Positions 52,270 to 59,310 of a DNA stretch of 64,000 bases are shown here, one piece after another. A program made the position numbers and the translations under genes. The DNA lies in NCBI GenBank assembly GCA_934635385.1, contig CAKTZI010000006.1, positions 1 through 64,000 on the forward strand, in the 5' to 3' direction. How positions within the stretch are numbered: the stretch's first letter is position 1; each line of letters starts with the position of its first letter. The notes under the pieces were generated by a model. It saw only the letters and a list, made by a program, of their open reading frames with translations, made no database searches and was not told the DNA's origin. The stretch is from an uncultured Kiritimatiellota bacterium. GTDB lineage: Bacteria > Verrucomicrobiota > Kiritimatiellia > RFP12 > UBA1067.

Positions 52270-52782
52270 ATGGATCCGGTTGCCCCTCACAGCTCTGCGG
52301 CTGAAGATCCCTTTGCCGGCTATGTGCCCGTGAAGGTGGCGCATCCTGTCGTGGACGCTGGTGATGTGCCCGAACTGCCGTCGGACGAAAGGCCGCGTCG
52401 GCGGTGGTCTCGGCGCCGACGCAAGCCGGAGCGGTCGCTTGCCTGCGGATGCGGATCGCTCGTCTTCCTGTTGTGCGCCGCGATTGCCGTTGCTACAATC
52501 GCTGTCGTTGCCTACGGGTATTTCTATGACCGTCCGCTGACGAAGGAAATGCCTGAATTGGCCGTTTGCGCGCAGCCGGTCGACGCCTTGTCCGAATGGG
52601 GGCGTTCGGCGCGCGCGCGGCTGACGGGTCTTGCCGGAACGAATCTCGCCCGTCGGCTGACGCTGGGACTCGGATCTTCACCCAACATCGTCTCGCAGTC
52701 CATCGACCGCGTGTCGGCGATCGGTGAGCAACGCCGTAAGCTGCAAGACGAGGCGCAGCAGTTTGCCGACGGTTTTGATTGA
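52270..52782 (+). CDS. Hypothetical single-pass membrane protein
   Basis: 170 aa: Pro/acid-rich N-terminal region, a strongly basic stretch (RPRRRWSRRRRKPERS), a Cys-containing start of the hydrophobic helix (ACGCGSLVFLLCAAIAVATI) at about residues 60-85, then a soluble tail. Topology is predicted N-in with the tail outside. No family is recognised. It lies 10 bp before mnmA and probably shares its transcript. Confidence 0.6.
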   Translation: MDPVAPHSSAAEDPFAGYVPVKVAHPVVDAGDVPELPSDERPRRRWSRRRRKPERSLACGCGSLVFLLCAAIAVATIAVVAYGYFYDRPLTKEMPELAVCAQPVDALSEWGRSARARLTGLAGTNLARRLTLGLGSSPNIVSQSIDRVSAIGEQRRKLQDEAQQFADGFD

Positions 52783-52792
52783 AAGGCAGGGC

Positions 52793-53971
52793 ATGAAAGT
52801 CGCAGTCGGATTGAGCGGAGGCGTTGATTCGAGCGTCGCGGCCTTGCTCCTCAAGGAGCAGGGCCATGAGGTCGTCGGCCTCACGATGAAGCTCTGGCGC
52901 GGACAGTATCGCGGTGGGCCGCGCGATGCCTGCTTCGGTGCCGGGGAGGCCGAGGACATTGCGCGTGCGGCCGAATTCGCGAAGTCGCTGGGCATCGCCT
53001 ATCATGTCTTCGACTGCTCGGCGCAATATGACCGCGCCATCGTCGCCTATTTCCGCGAGACGTATTTGGCCGGACAGACGCCCAACCCCTGCGTCCGCTG
53101 CAACGCGCTGATGAAGTTCGGCCTTTTGCCGCGCCTCGCACGGGAATCGGGACTCGTCTTTGACAAGTTCGCCACGGGGCATTATGCGCGTGTCGAGCGG
53201 CGTGACGGGCGATGGGCGTTGCTGCGCGCCACGGATCTCGCCAAGGATCAGAGCTATTTCCTCTACCGCCTTTCGCAGGAGCAGCTGGCGCAGCAGCTTT
53301 TCCCGCTGGGCGACCGGACGAAGCCCGAAGTCCGTGCCTTTGCCCGTGCGCACGGCTTGGCTGTCGCGGACAAGCCGGATTCGCAGGACTTCTACGCGGG
53401 TGACGTGGACGAGCTGGTGGGGGCGGCGGATCGGCCGGGCGAGATTGTCTCGGTCGATGGCCGCGTGCTGGGGCGGCATCGCGGGTTCTGGCATTATACC
53501 GTCGGCCAGCGCAAGGGCCTGGGGCTAGGCGGCACGGGCGAACCCTATTACGTGATCGACGTGGACGCCTGTCGGAATCGCGTTGTCGTGGGCCCTGCGG
53601 CGGAAGCCGTCCGTCGCGCGTTGACGGTGGCAGACATGAACTGGGTCGCGATGTCCCCCACGGAAGCGCCGTTGGCCTGCCGTGTGCGTGTCCGCAGTTC
53701 GGGGCGGCTCGTTCCCGCGACGCTCACGAACGGCCGGTGCGTTTTGTCCGAGGACGTGGTGGGCGTGGCACCGGGGCAAAGCGCCGTGTTCTACGGCCCG
53801 TGCGGAGACGACCGGGTGCTGTGCGGCGGCGTGATTCAACGCGCGCGGGCGGATGACTGTGGTGACAAGTTGGTGAGCCCTGCGCTCGTCTCGCCCGCTG
53901 TCGTGCCGTCGGACGATGGGACGCATCAGGAGCTTGTGGACTGGGAATTGCTGAAGGTCTCGGATGAGTAG
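52793..53971 (+). CDS. mnmA: tRNA 2-thiouridylase MnmA, variant active site
   Basis: 392 aa; makes 2-thiouridine at U34 of Lys/Glu/Gln tRNAs. The PP-loop SGGVDSS (8-14), GHYARVE, KDQSYFLYRL and GFWHYTVGQRKGLGLGG are clear. The first catalytic Cys region is NPCVRCN (C100, C103), but the second catalytic Cys, normally in SQDICF, is replaced in SQDFYAGD (residues 197-204). C47 (RDACFG) plus the CxxC gives three cysteines that could hold an Fe-S cluster as described for other thiouridylases. GGCAGG-type RBS upstream. A perfect palindrome follows the stop. Confidence 0.9.
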   Translation: MKVAVGLSGGVDSSVAALLLKEQGHEVVGLTMKLWRGQYRGGPRDACFGAGEAEDIARAAEFAKSLGIAYHVFDCSAQYDRAIVAYFRETYLAGQTPNPCVRCNALMKFGLLPRLARESGLVFDKFATGHYARVERRDGRWALLRATDLAKDQSYFLYRLSQEQLAQQLFPLGDRTKPEVRAFARAHGLAVADKPDSQDFYAGDVDELVGAADRPGEIVSVDGRVLGRHRGFWHYTVGQRKGLGLGGTGEPYYVIDVDACRNRVVVGPAAEAVRRALTVADMNWVAMSPTEAPLACRVRVRSSGRLVPATLTNGRCVLSEDVVGVAPGQSAVFYGPCGDDRVLCGGVIQRARADDCGDKLVSPALVSPAVVPSDDGTHQELVDWELLKVSDE

Positions 53972-53973
53972 GC

Positions 53974-54009
53974 ACCAGTTCTCACTTTTTTAAAAAAGTG
54001 AGAACTGGT
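53974..54009 (+). terminator. 36-bp perfect palindrome after mnmA
   Basis: Two 18-nt arms, ACCAGTTCTCACTTTTTT and its exact complement, meet without a loop. An RNA hairpin with an 11-bp GC-containing stem would form, but no T-run follows, so classical termination is uncertain. It starts 3 bp after the mnmA stop. Confidence 0.5.
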
Positions 54010-54104
54010 CTCAGGCTCGATTTCTGTTGTCAGATTTTCACGGCAAAGTTTCCTTGCAGAAAGAATGCATCGTGTGATGCCCAATCAGAAAAGGAGAACA
54101 GATT

Positions 54105-54533
54105 ATGAAGAAACTCTTTTTGGCAGTTGTGGTTGCGACCTTGGGTGCGGTTGGCTTTGCGGACGCGAAAGCGACGTATCGTGACGCACAGGGGCGCAAC
54201 ATGGGTTCGGTCTCGACCGACCGTTACGGCAAGACAACCTATCGAGACGCCCAAGGCCGCAAGCACGGATCGAGTTCGACCGATCGCTACGGAAAGACCA
54301 CGTTCCGCGATGCGCAGGGCCGCAACATGGGATCGGCTTCGACCGACCGCTATGGCAAGACCACTTACCGTGACGCGCAGGGGCGCCTGATGGGCTCCTC
54401 GTCAACCGACCGCTATGGGAAAACGACCTACCGCGACGCGCAAGGACGTCTGCAAGGCACGTCCTCGACGGATCGCTACGGGAAAACGACCTACCGCGAT
54501 GCCCAAGGCCGCCTCCGTGGCAGCAAGAAGTAG
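54105..54533 (+). CDS. Secreted protein made of 20-residue tandem repeats
   Basis: 142 aa: signal peptide (KKLFLAVVVATLGAVGFADA) followed by near-identical 20-residue repeats, consensus TYRDAQGRxxGSSSTDRYGK, with six YRDAQGR and five TDRYGKT copies, ending RLRGSKK. The repeats are highly basic and polar with no Cys. Codons vary between copies, so the protein sequence is under selection, not merely recently duplicated. AAAAGGAG precedes the ATG. Related degenerate YRD-repeat proteins occur in other bacteria; function is unknown, possibly surface or nucleic-acid binding. Confidence 0.85.
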   Translation: MKKLFLAVVVATLGAVGFADAKATYRDAQGRNMGSVSTDRYGKTTYRDAQGRKHGSSSTDRYGKTTFRDAQGRNMGSASTDRYGKTTYRDAQGRLMGSSSTDRYGKTTYRDAQGRLQGTSSTDRYGKTTYRDAQGRLRGSKK

Positions 54534-54550
54534 CGCCACCGCCTGAAAGT

Positions 54551-54563
54551 GGGGCCTGTCCCC
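54551..54563 (+). repeat. Isolated REP palindrome
   Basis: GGGGCCTGTCCCC, identical to the copies around the RAYT gene more than 30 kb away. Confidence 0.85.
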
Positions 54564-54632
54564 ATCCTTCGCCCCGTGTGTCGGCAGATAGGGTGCCGTT
54601 TGCGCTGCGTACCTGAACGGACGGAAATTTGA

Positions 54633-54646
54633 TATAATCTACGAGA
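54633..54646 (+). promoter_or_regulatory. Leaderless promoter of the nucleotidyltransferase-like gene
   Basis: TGATATAATCTACGAGA: TATAAT at 54633-54638, 8 nt before ATG 54647. Confidence 0.7.
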
Positions 54647-55228
54647 ATGACGACGGAAGAAAGAATTGCGGCACGAGCCGACATCGAGGCGACGGCTGAT
54701 TTGCTGGAACGCGCCTTGAAGCTGTCCGGACTTCTGGCAACGCTCTTCCAGGAGCGAGGCTTCCCCCTTGTCGTCGTTGGTGGAAGTGCGGTTGAGTTCT
54801 ACACCGAAGGCGGCTACATGAGCGGAGACATTGACTTCTGCCGCAAGACGCTGAAAACCATTCCGCCGCGACTCATGCAGGAGATTGCCGAATCCCTCGG
54901 CGGCAAGGGAATGGGTCGCAGTTGGATGATCTGCGGTTTGTACGTCGATCTGCTCGGAATCTTGGAGAACGAGTCGCTTGTCCCGGAACGGACGCTACGG
55001 ACACCCTTTGGAGAAGTGCGAGTCATTCCGCCGGAACTCGCGCTTGTCGAGCGTATTTTGTATGCGGAGCAGGATGCTGAGTGCAAGCCTTCCGCGCGGC
55101 AGATGATGTGCGCGGCATTGCACGACGCATTGTTCGACTGGGCGGAGGCCGAGCGTTTGGCGGATCTCCGGGACTTTAAGGTTCTGCCGCAGTTGCGGAC
55201 ACTCAAAGAGGAGATTTCCCGTGCGTGA
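54647..55228 (+). CDS. Nucleotidyltransferase-fold protein (antitoxin-like)
   Basis: 193 aa. The segment FPLVVVGGSAVEFYTEGGYM followed by SGDIDFC has the GGS...DxD pattern of minimal nucleotidyltransferases (DUF6036-type). A helical C-terminal domain follows. Such proteins are often encoded with a small partner and behave like MNT/AbiEii-type modules. The next ORF (55221) overlaps it by 8 nt and could be the partner. Leaderless promoter upstream. Confidence 0.65.
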   Translation: MTTEERIAARADIEATADLLERALKLSGLLATLFQERGFPLVVVGGSAVEFYTEGGYMSGDIDFCRKTLKTIPPRLMQEIAESLGGKGMGRSWMICGLYVDLLGILENESLVPERTLRTPFGEVRVIPPELALVERILYAEQDAECKPSARQMMCAALHDALFDWAEAERLADLRDFKVLPQLRTLKEEISRA

Positions 55229-55415
55229 GCCGATTGTCATCGAATGGGAGGAATGGCGGGCGGCTCGTGAAATGAAGCGTGAGGCTTTGCGCCGTGCGGG
55301 CCTTGACGCGCCCTCTCGGCGGAAGTCGCCTGTCGGAACGTCCGACCTTCGTTTGCGCCGAGCGTTTGGCGGCAGTCGTGTGCCGAATTGGGCCGAACGG
55401 ACTACCGTCGGCTGA
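55221..55415 (+). CDS. Small ORF overlapping the nucleotidyltransferase gene, probably truncated
   Basis: 64 aa from GTG 55221. The first ~30 residues (REPIVIEWEEWRAAREMKRE) look protein-like; after about SRRKSPVG the sequence becomes Arg-rich and resembles out-of-frame GC-rich DNA, so the 3' end may have been replaced. Overlapping start suggests translational coupling. No family recognised. Confidence 0.4.
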   Translation: MREPIVIEWEEWRAAREMKREALRRAGLDAPSRRKSPVGTSDLRLRRAFGGSRVPNWAERTTVG

Positions 55416-55674
55416 TAGGGGTATGGCATCCCTTTGGTCGGCCGGCGTCGTCTGCCAGATTCGTCGGATTTTCCATGCGTACCGGTCGGTCGTTCTGCCG
55501 CTACACCACGAGCAGACGAAAATATGGTATGCTCAATTATTCTTTCGCGTGGGTGCGGTTCGCCGCGTGTGCGTGAGGGCAAACGGGAGGGAGAAGGCTT
55601 TCACTTCAGCAGCGTGAAGCGGCTGTGCCTTGGGCAAGGTCGCCGAAGATGTCGTGACGCTGCGGCAGTCGAAT
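55416..55674 (+). other. Intergenic, no gene recognised
   Basis: Short open frames only, none with a recognisable product. A -10-like TATGCT lies in AAATATGGTATGCTC near 55530. This is the first part of a ~550-bp gap up to the pilT leader. Confidence 0.4.
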
Positions 55675-55722
55675 CCAAATGCAATTATGGTTTGGTATAT
55701 ACCATTCCATAATTGCATTTGG
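55675..55722 (+). repeat. 48-bp AT-rich near-perfect palindrome
   Basis: Arms CCAAATGCAATTATGG (55675-55690) and CCATAATTGCATTTGG (55707-55722) are exact complements. The centre holds another palindrome, TGGTATATACCA, flanked by TT on both sides. Strikingly AT-rich for this genome. Confidence 0.8.
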
Positions 55723-55740
55723 GATGGTATTGACTCTTTG

Positions 55741-55802
55741 GGTGATGAAAGTGTCAGACCCTATTGGTAGGGTGATGAAAGTGTCAGACCCTATTGGTAG
55801 GG
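55741..55802 (+). repeat. Two perfect 30-bp tandem repeats
   Basis: The unit starting GGTGATGAAAGTGTCAGACC occupies 55741-55770 and again 55771-55800. It contains GTGTCAGACCC, similar to motifs found beside RAYT-type elements. A further partial GTAGGGTT series continues to ~55820. Confidence 0.85.
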
Positions 55803-55952
55803 TTCGAGTGGTAGGGTTAGATGTTTGCGCTGAGTGATTAAGGGCTTTTCAGGACATCAAGAGGAAACGGATGGTCTATATAACGGAGCCTGCGGACTTC
55901 TGCCGGCTGACGAGTTCGCGGTCGGCGATAGTTTTTGGGCATGGCGTTTTGC

Positions 55953-55965
55953 TATAATACGCCGC
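55953..55965 (+). promoter_or_regulatory. Promoter upstream of pilT leader peptide
   Basis: TGCTATAATACGCCGC: TATAAT at 55953-55958, 7 nt before the uORF ATG at 55966. Confidence 0.7.
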
Positions 55966-56001
55966 ATGAAAACGATTGCCACCGCAGTTACAGCCCGATA
56001 A
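55966..56001 (+). CDS. Putative 11-residue leader peptide before pilT
   Basis: A leaderless ATG opens an 11-codon ORF, MKTIATAVTAR, ending TAA at 55999-56001. The stop overlaps the AGGAG that serves the pilT start at 56014, a layout suited to translational coupling or attenuation. It could instead be a chance ORF in the 5' leader. Confidence 0.45.
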   Translation: MKTIATAVTAR

Positions 56002-56013
56002 GGAGCTTGAATC

Positions 56014-57096
56014 ATGGATGCCCTGTTGACAAATCTCTTTGAGCAATGCGAAGACTATGGCGCGAGCGACGTGCATCTGGCGGCGGAGATGGCGCCGCGC
56101 TTCCGGCTGCGCGGCACGCTGGTCGAGAAGGGCGGGTATCGTCCGTTTGACCAGGAGACCATCGACCGCCTTGCGATGGAACTCGGCCTCCTGACGCTGC
56201 CGCCCGGCAGCCCGGACGGCACCGAGCGCATCCGCCGGACGCTGCTGGCCGAAGGGTCTCTGGACGGTGCCCTGACGTCCCCCGGCGGCGTGCGCTACCG
56301 CTTCAACGTCTTTCGCGAGGGCGGTCGCCACGCCGTGGCCCTGCGTCGGCTCGACTCGACGTTCCGCTCGTTCGACGAGTTGGGGCTGCCGCCGATGCTG
56401 GAGACGTTCTGCGACGTGACGGACGGCCTGTTCATCGTGACGGGCCCGACCGGCTCCGGCAAGTCGACGACGCTGGCGACGATGATCGACCGCATCAACC
56501 ACACGCGCAACGCGCACATCGTCACGATCGAGGATCCCGTCGAGTTCGTCCACCGCTCCGACCGCTGCATCGTCAACCAGCGGCAGATCGGACGCGACGC
56601 GCCGAGCTTCAACAACGCGCTGGTCGCCGCGCTCCGGCAGGATCCCGACGTCATCCTCGTCGGCGAGATCCGCGACCTGGAGACGATTCGGACGGCGCTG
56701 CAGGCGGCGGAGACCGGGCATTTGGTGCTGACGACGCTGCACGCCGGCGACTGTGCCGGAACCATCGAGCGGCTCGTCGGCGTCTTCCCCGCCGACGAGC
56801 AGGCGAGCGTTCGCCAGCAGCTGGCGCTCGTCCTGCGCGGCATCTTCACCCAGCACCTCGTGCGGCGGGCCGACGGCGACGGACGGGTGCCCGTCTGCGA
56901 GCTGCTGGTCAACAATCCCGCGATCTCCAACTTCATCGTCACCGGCCGCAGCCAGCAGGTCTATTCGGCGATGGAGGTCGGCGGCCCGTATGGCATGTGC
57001 ACGATCGACCAGTCGCTGAACGCGCTGCTCGACGCGGGGCTGATCACGGCCGAGACGGCCTGTGCGCTGTCGAAGAATCCGCAGCAGTACAGGTAA
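56014..57096 (+). CDS. pilT: PilT-family type IV pilus retraction ATPase
   Basis: 360-aa secretion ATPase. N-terminal PAS-like domain (YGASDVHLAAEMAPRFRLRG), Walker A GPTGSGKST (~144-152), Asp box IVTIEDPVEFVH, Walker B DVILVGEIRDLETI with the PilT-type continuation TALQAAETGHLVLTTLHA (His box). PilT powers pilus retraction, hence twitching and DNA uptake, which fits with dprA at 48.8 kb. No other pil genes are in the window, so it might be a PilT-like paralogue. Confidence 0.9.
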   Translation: MDALLTNLFEQCEDYGASDVHLAAEMAPRFRLRGTLVEKGGYRPFDQETIDRLAMELGLLTLPPGSPDGTERIRRTLLAEGSLDGALTSPGGVRYRFNVFREGGRHAVALRRLDSTFRSFDELGLPPMLETFCDVTDGLFIVTGPTGSGKSTTLATMIDRINHTRNAHIVTIEDPVEFVHRSDRCIVNQRQIGRDAPSFNNALVAALRQDPDVILVGEIRDLETIRTALQAAETGHLVLTTLHAGDCAGTIERLVGVFPADEQASVRQQLALVLRGIFTQHLVRRADGDGRVPVCELLVNNPAISNFIVTGRSQQVYSAMEVGGPYGMCTIDQSLNALLDAGLITAETACALSKNPQQYR

Positions 57097-57123
57097 GTTC
57101 CTTCAAGGAGAACCAGTCTGTGT

Positions 57124-57160
57124 CCGCATTTCTGCGGTCGTGTCCGAGTTTTGGTATAAT
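57124..57160 (+). promoter_or_regulatory. Promoter with hairpin at -35
   Basis: TTGGTATAATACGCGCCG (TATAAT 57155-57160) ends 8 nt before ATG 57169. CCGCA-TTTC-TGCGG (57124-57137) overlaps the -35 position. Confidence 0.65.
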
Positions 57161-57168
57161 ACGCGCCG

Positions 57169-57591
57169 ATGAATTCAAAAAAGGCCTTGACCTGGTTTCT
57201 TGTCGTCTTCGCGTGGTTCTGGACCGCGTACGAATGCCACACCATCGGCATTGACGTCTTCGACATGCTGTTGAAGCGCTTTCCCGGACAGGTGTGGATC
57301 ATGGCGGCGGTGCTGTCGTACCTGACGATCATCTGGATGCCGAAGCATCTCCTGACGCGCGCCGTGATGGGCATCTTCATGCTGATTCCCGCCGAGCTCT
57401 TCCCGGTTCTCCGTCCGCACCTGCCCGACGGCGGCTTCGCCCCGGTGCAGATCCTCGTCGCCTTCGCCTACGTCCTCGTCGTCATCGGCATGTACGGGAT
57501 GTTCTACCCATGGCGGGTCGAGGCGGCGCTGCGGCGCCTCTTCGGGGCGAAGGGCGCGGCGCGCGGCGCGGCGGCGGAGGAGTCGAAATGA
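57169..57591 (+). CDS. Small membrane protein of unknown function
   Basis: 140 aa with about four hydrophobic helices (LTWFLVVFAWFWTAYEC, QVWIMAAVLSYLTIIW, AVMGIFMLIPAELFPVL, ILVAFAYVLVVIGMYGMF) and a basic Ala-rich tail. No family recognised. It overlaps the phosphate-transporter gene (ATGA), so a role linked to ion transport is possible. Confidence 0.7.
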   Translation: MNSKKALTWFLVVFAWFWTAYECHTIGIDVFDMLLKRFPGQVWIMAAVLSYLTIIWMPKHLLTRAVMGIFMLIPAELFPVLRPHLPDGGFAPVQILVAFAYVLVVIGMYGMFYPWRVEAALRRLFGAKGAARGAAAEESK

Positions 57592-59288
57592 AAGAAGCCC
57601 TGACGATCCTCCTGACGGTGCTCGGGGGCCTTGGGATCTTCCTCCTCGGCATGAAGCACCTCTCCGAGGGTCTTCAGGCCGCCGCCGGCGGGGGGCTGCG
57701 CAAGTTCATGGCCCGGGCGACGAGCCACCGCCTCGTCGGCGTCGGCTCGGGCGTCGTCTCGACGATCCTCGTGCAGTCCTCGTCGATCATCACGGTCATG
57801 CTCGTCGGCTTCGTCTCGACGGCGATCATGACGCTCCCGCAGGCGTTCGCCGTCCTCATCGGCGCGAACATCGGCACGACGGCGACGATCTGGATCATCG
57901 CCTACGCGCCCGATCCGCAGATGCTCGGCTTCTGCGGCCTCGCGGCGGGCGGCATCATGTACTTCTTCTTCCGGGGCGAGCGCGTCCACCACCTCGGCCT
58001 CACGATCATCGGCCTCGGCCTCGTCTTCCTCGGCCTCTACTTCATGTCGAAGGGCGTTCAGCCCATCCGCCAGAACCCCGACTTCGCGCACGTCTTCACG
58101 GAGATGAGCGCGCACACGATGGCGGACGTCTTCCTCGTCGCGGCGGCGGCGACGCTCCTGACGGCGGTGATCCAGAGCTCGGCGGCGACCATCGCCATCG
58201 CGATGGCCCTCGCGACACAGGGGCTCATCACCTACGAGGTCGCGATCGCCGTCCTCTTCGGCGCGAACGTCGGCACGACGGCGACGGGTTGGATCGCCGC
58301 GATCGGCGGCACGGCGGACGCGAAGCGGACGGCTCTCGCGCACACGCTCTCGAACGTGATCGGCTCGTTCGTCTTCATCTGGTTCTTCCCGCTCTTCGTG
58401 AAGCTCGGCCAGGCGCTCTTCCCGAACTGGGGCGTCGCCGAGACGATGACGGTCTCGGGGCAGGGCGTGCCGGCATACGTCCACATGATGGCGCCGATCG
58501 CCGTGACGGACACGGTGTTCGCCATTTGCCGCGGGGCGCTCTTCTTCCCGTTCGTGAAGCCGTTCTGCCGCCTCATCGAATGGCTCGTCAAGCAGCCGGA
58601 GAACGAGAAGCCGCACCTTTCGGCGCTCAAGATCGGCGCGAAGATCTCGCCCGTGATCGCGTGCGACCAGGCGCTGAGCGAGATCGACTTCATGAAGCAG
58701 TCGAACCTGGAGCTGCTGGACTGCGCGCGCAAGGTGCTGTCCGGCGCGACGGAAGGCGACGAGGGGCCGGAGAAGCACATCGTCCACCGCGAGGACATCC
58801 TCGACAACGTGCAGCGCGAGGTGACGGAGTTCCTCGGCTCGATCATGTCCAAGCGGCTGTCGTGGGACGTTGCGGAGCGCGCGCGGCGGCTCCTGCGCCT
58901 GACGGACGAGCTGGAGTCCGTCTCGGACGAGTGTGCGCAGGTCTTGAAGGTCGTCAAGCGGCTTCGCAAGCAGGGGCAGCGGATTTCCGACGTGTCGATG
59001 ACGCTTCTCCTCGACGTCCACGACAAGGTCGCGGCGTTCGCGCTGGATGTCACGCCGCTCATCACGTCGCCGCGCGTGCCGTTCGACCTGGAGGCCCTGC
59101 AGAGGCGGTGTTCGGCGCTGCACGACTTCATCCGCGAAAGCCGCCGCGTCCAGCTTGGGCGCATCGGGCCGGAGGATCCCGGCTCGTCGACCCGCGTCCT
59201 CGGCGAGCTCGACATCATCAACGCCTACGAGCGCATCCGCGCCTACTACCTCAACTGCGCGGAAACCCTGGCCGGAGGGAAGAGGTAA
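57588..59288 (+). CDS. Na+/phosphate symporter family protein with PhoU-like domain
   Basis: 566 aa. Two inverted NptA/PNaS repeats carry the signature STILVQSSSIITVMLVGFV and TAVIQSSAATIAIAMALATQ with GANIGTTATIW and GANVGTTATGW. A C-terminal cytosolic PhoU-like helical domain (about 400-560) is typical of bacterial YjbB/NptA proteins. Imports or exports phosphate coupled to Na+. Start ATG 57588 overlaps the upstream stop. Confidence 0.92.
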   Translation: MKEALTILLTVLGGLGIFLLGMKHLSEGLQAAAGGGLRKFMARATSHRLVGVGSGVVSTILVQSSSIITVMLVGFVSTAIMTLPQAFAVLIGANIGTTATIWIIAYAPDPQMLGFCGLAAGGIMYFFFRGERVHHLGLTIIGLGLVFLGLYFMSKGVQPIRQNPDFAHVFTEMSAHTMADVFLVAAAATLLTAVIQSSAATIAIAMALATQGLITYEVAIAVLFGANVGTTATGWIAAIGGTADAKRTALAHTLSNVIGSFVFIWFFPLFVKLGQALFPNWGVAETMTVSGQGVPAYVHMMAPIAVTDTVFAICRGALFFPFVKPFCRLIEWLVKQPENEKPHLSALKIGAKISPVIACDQALSEIDFMKQSNLELLDCARKVLSGATEGDEGPEKHIVHREDILDNVQREVTEFLGSIMSKRLSWDVAERARRLLRLTDELESVSDECAQVLKVVKRLRKQGQRISDVSMTLLLDVHDKVAAFALDVTPLITSPRVPFDLEALQRRCSALHDFIRESRRVQLGRIGPEDPGSSTRVLGELDIINAYERIRAYYLNCAETLAGGKR

Positions 59289-59310
59289 GATTTCAGAAAG
59301 GGAAGTGCAA

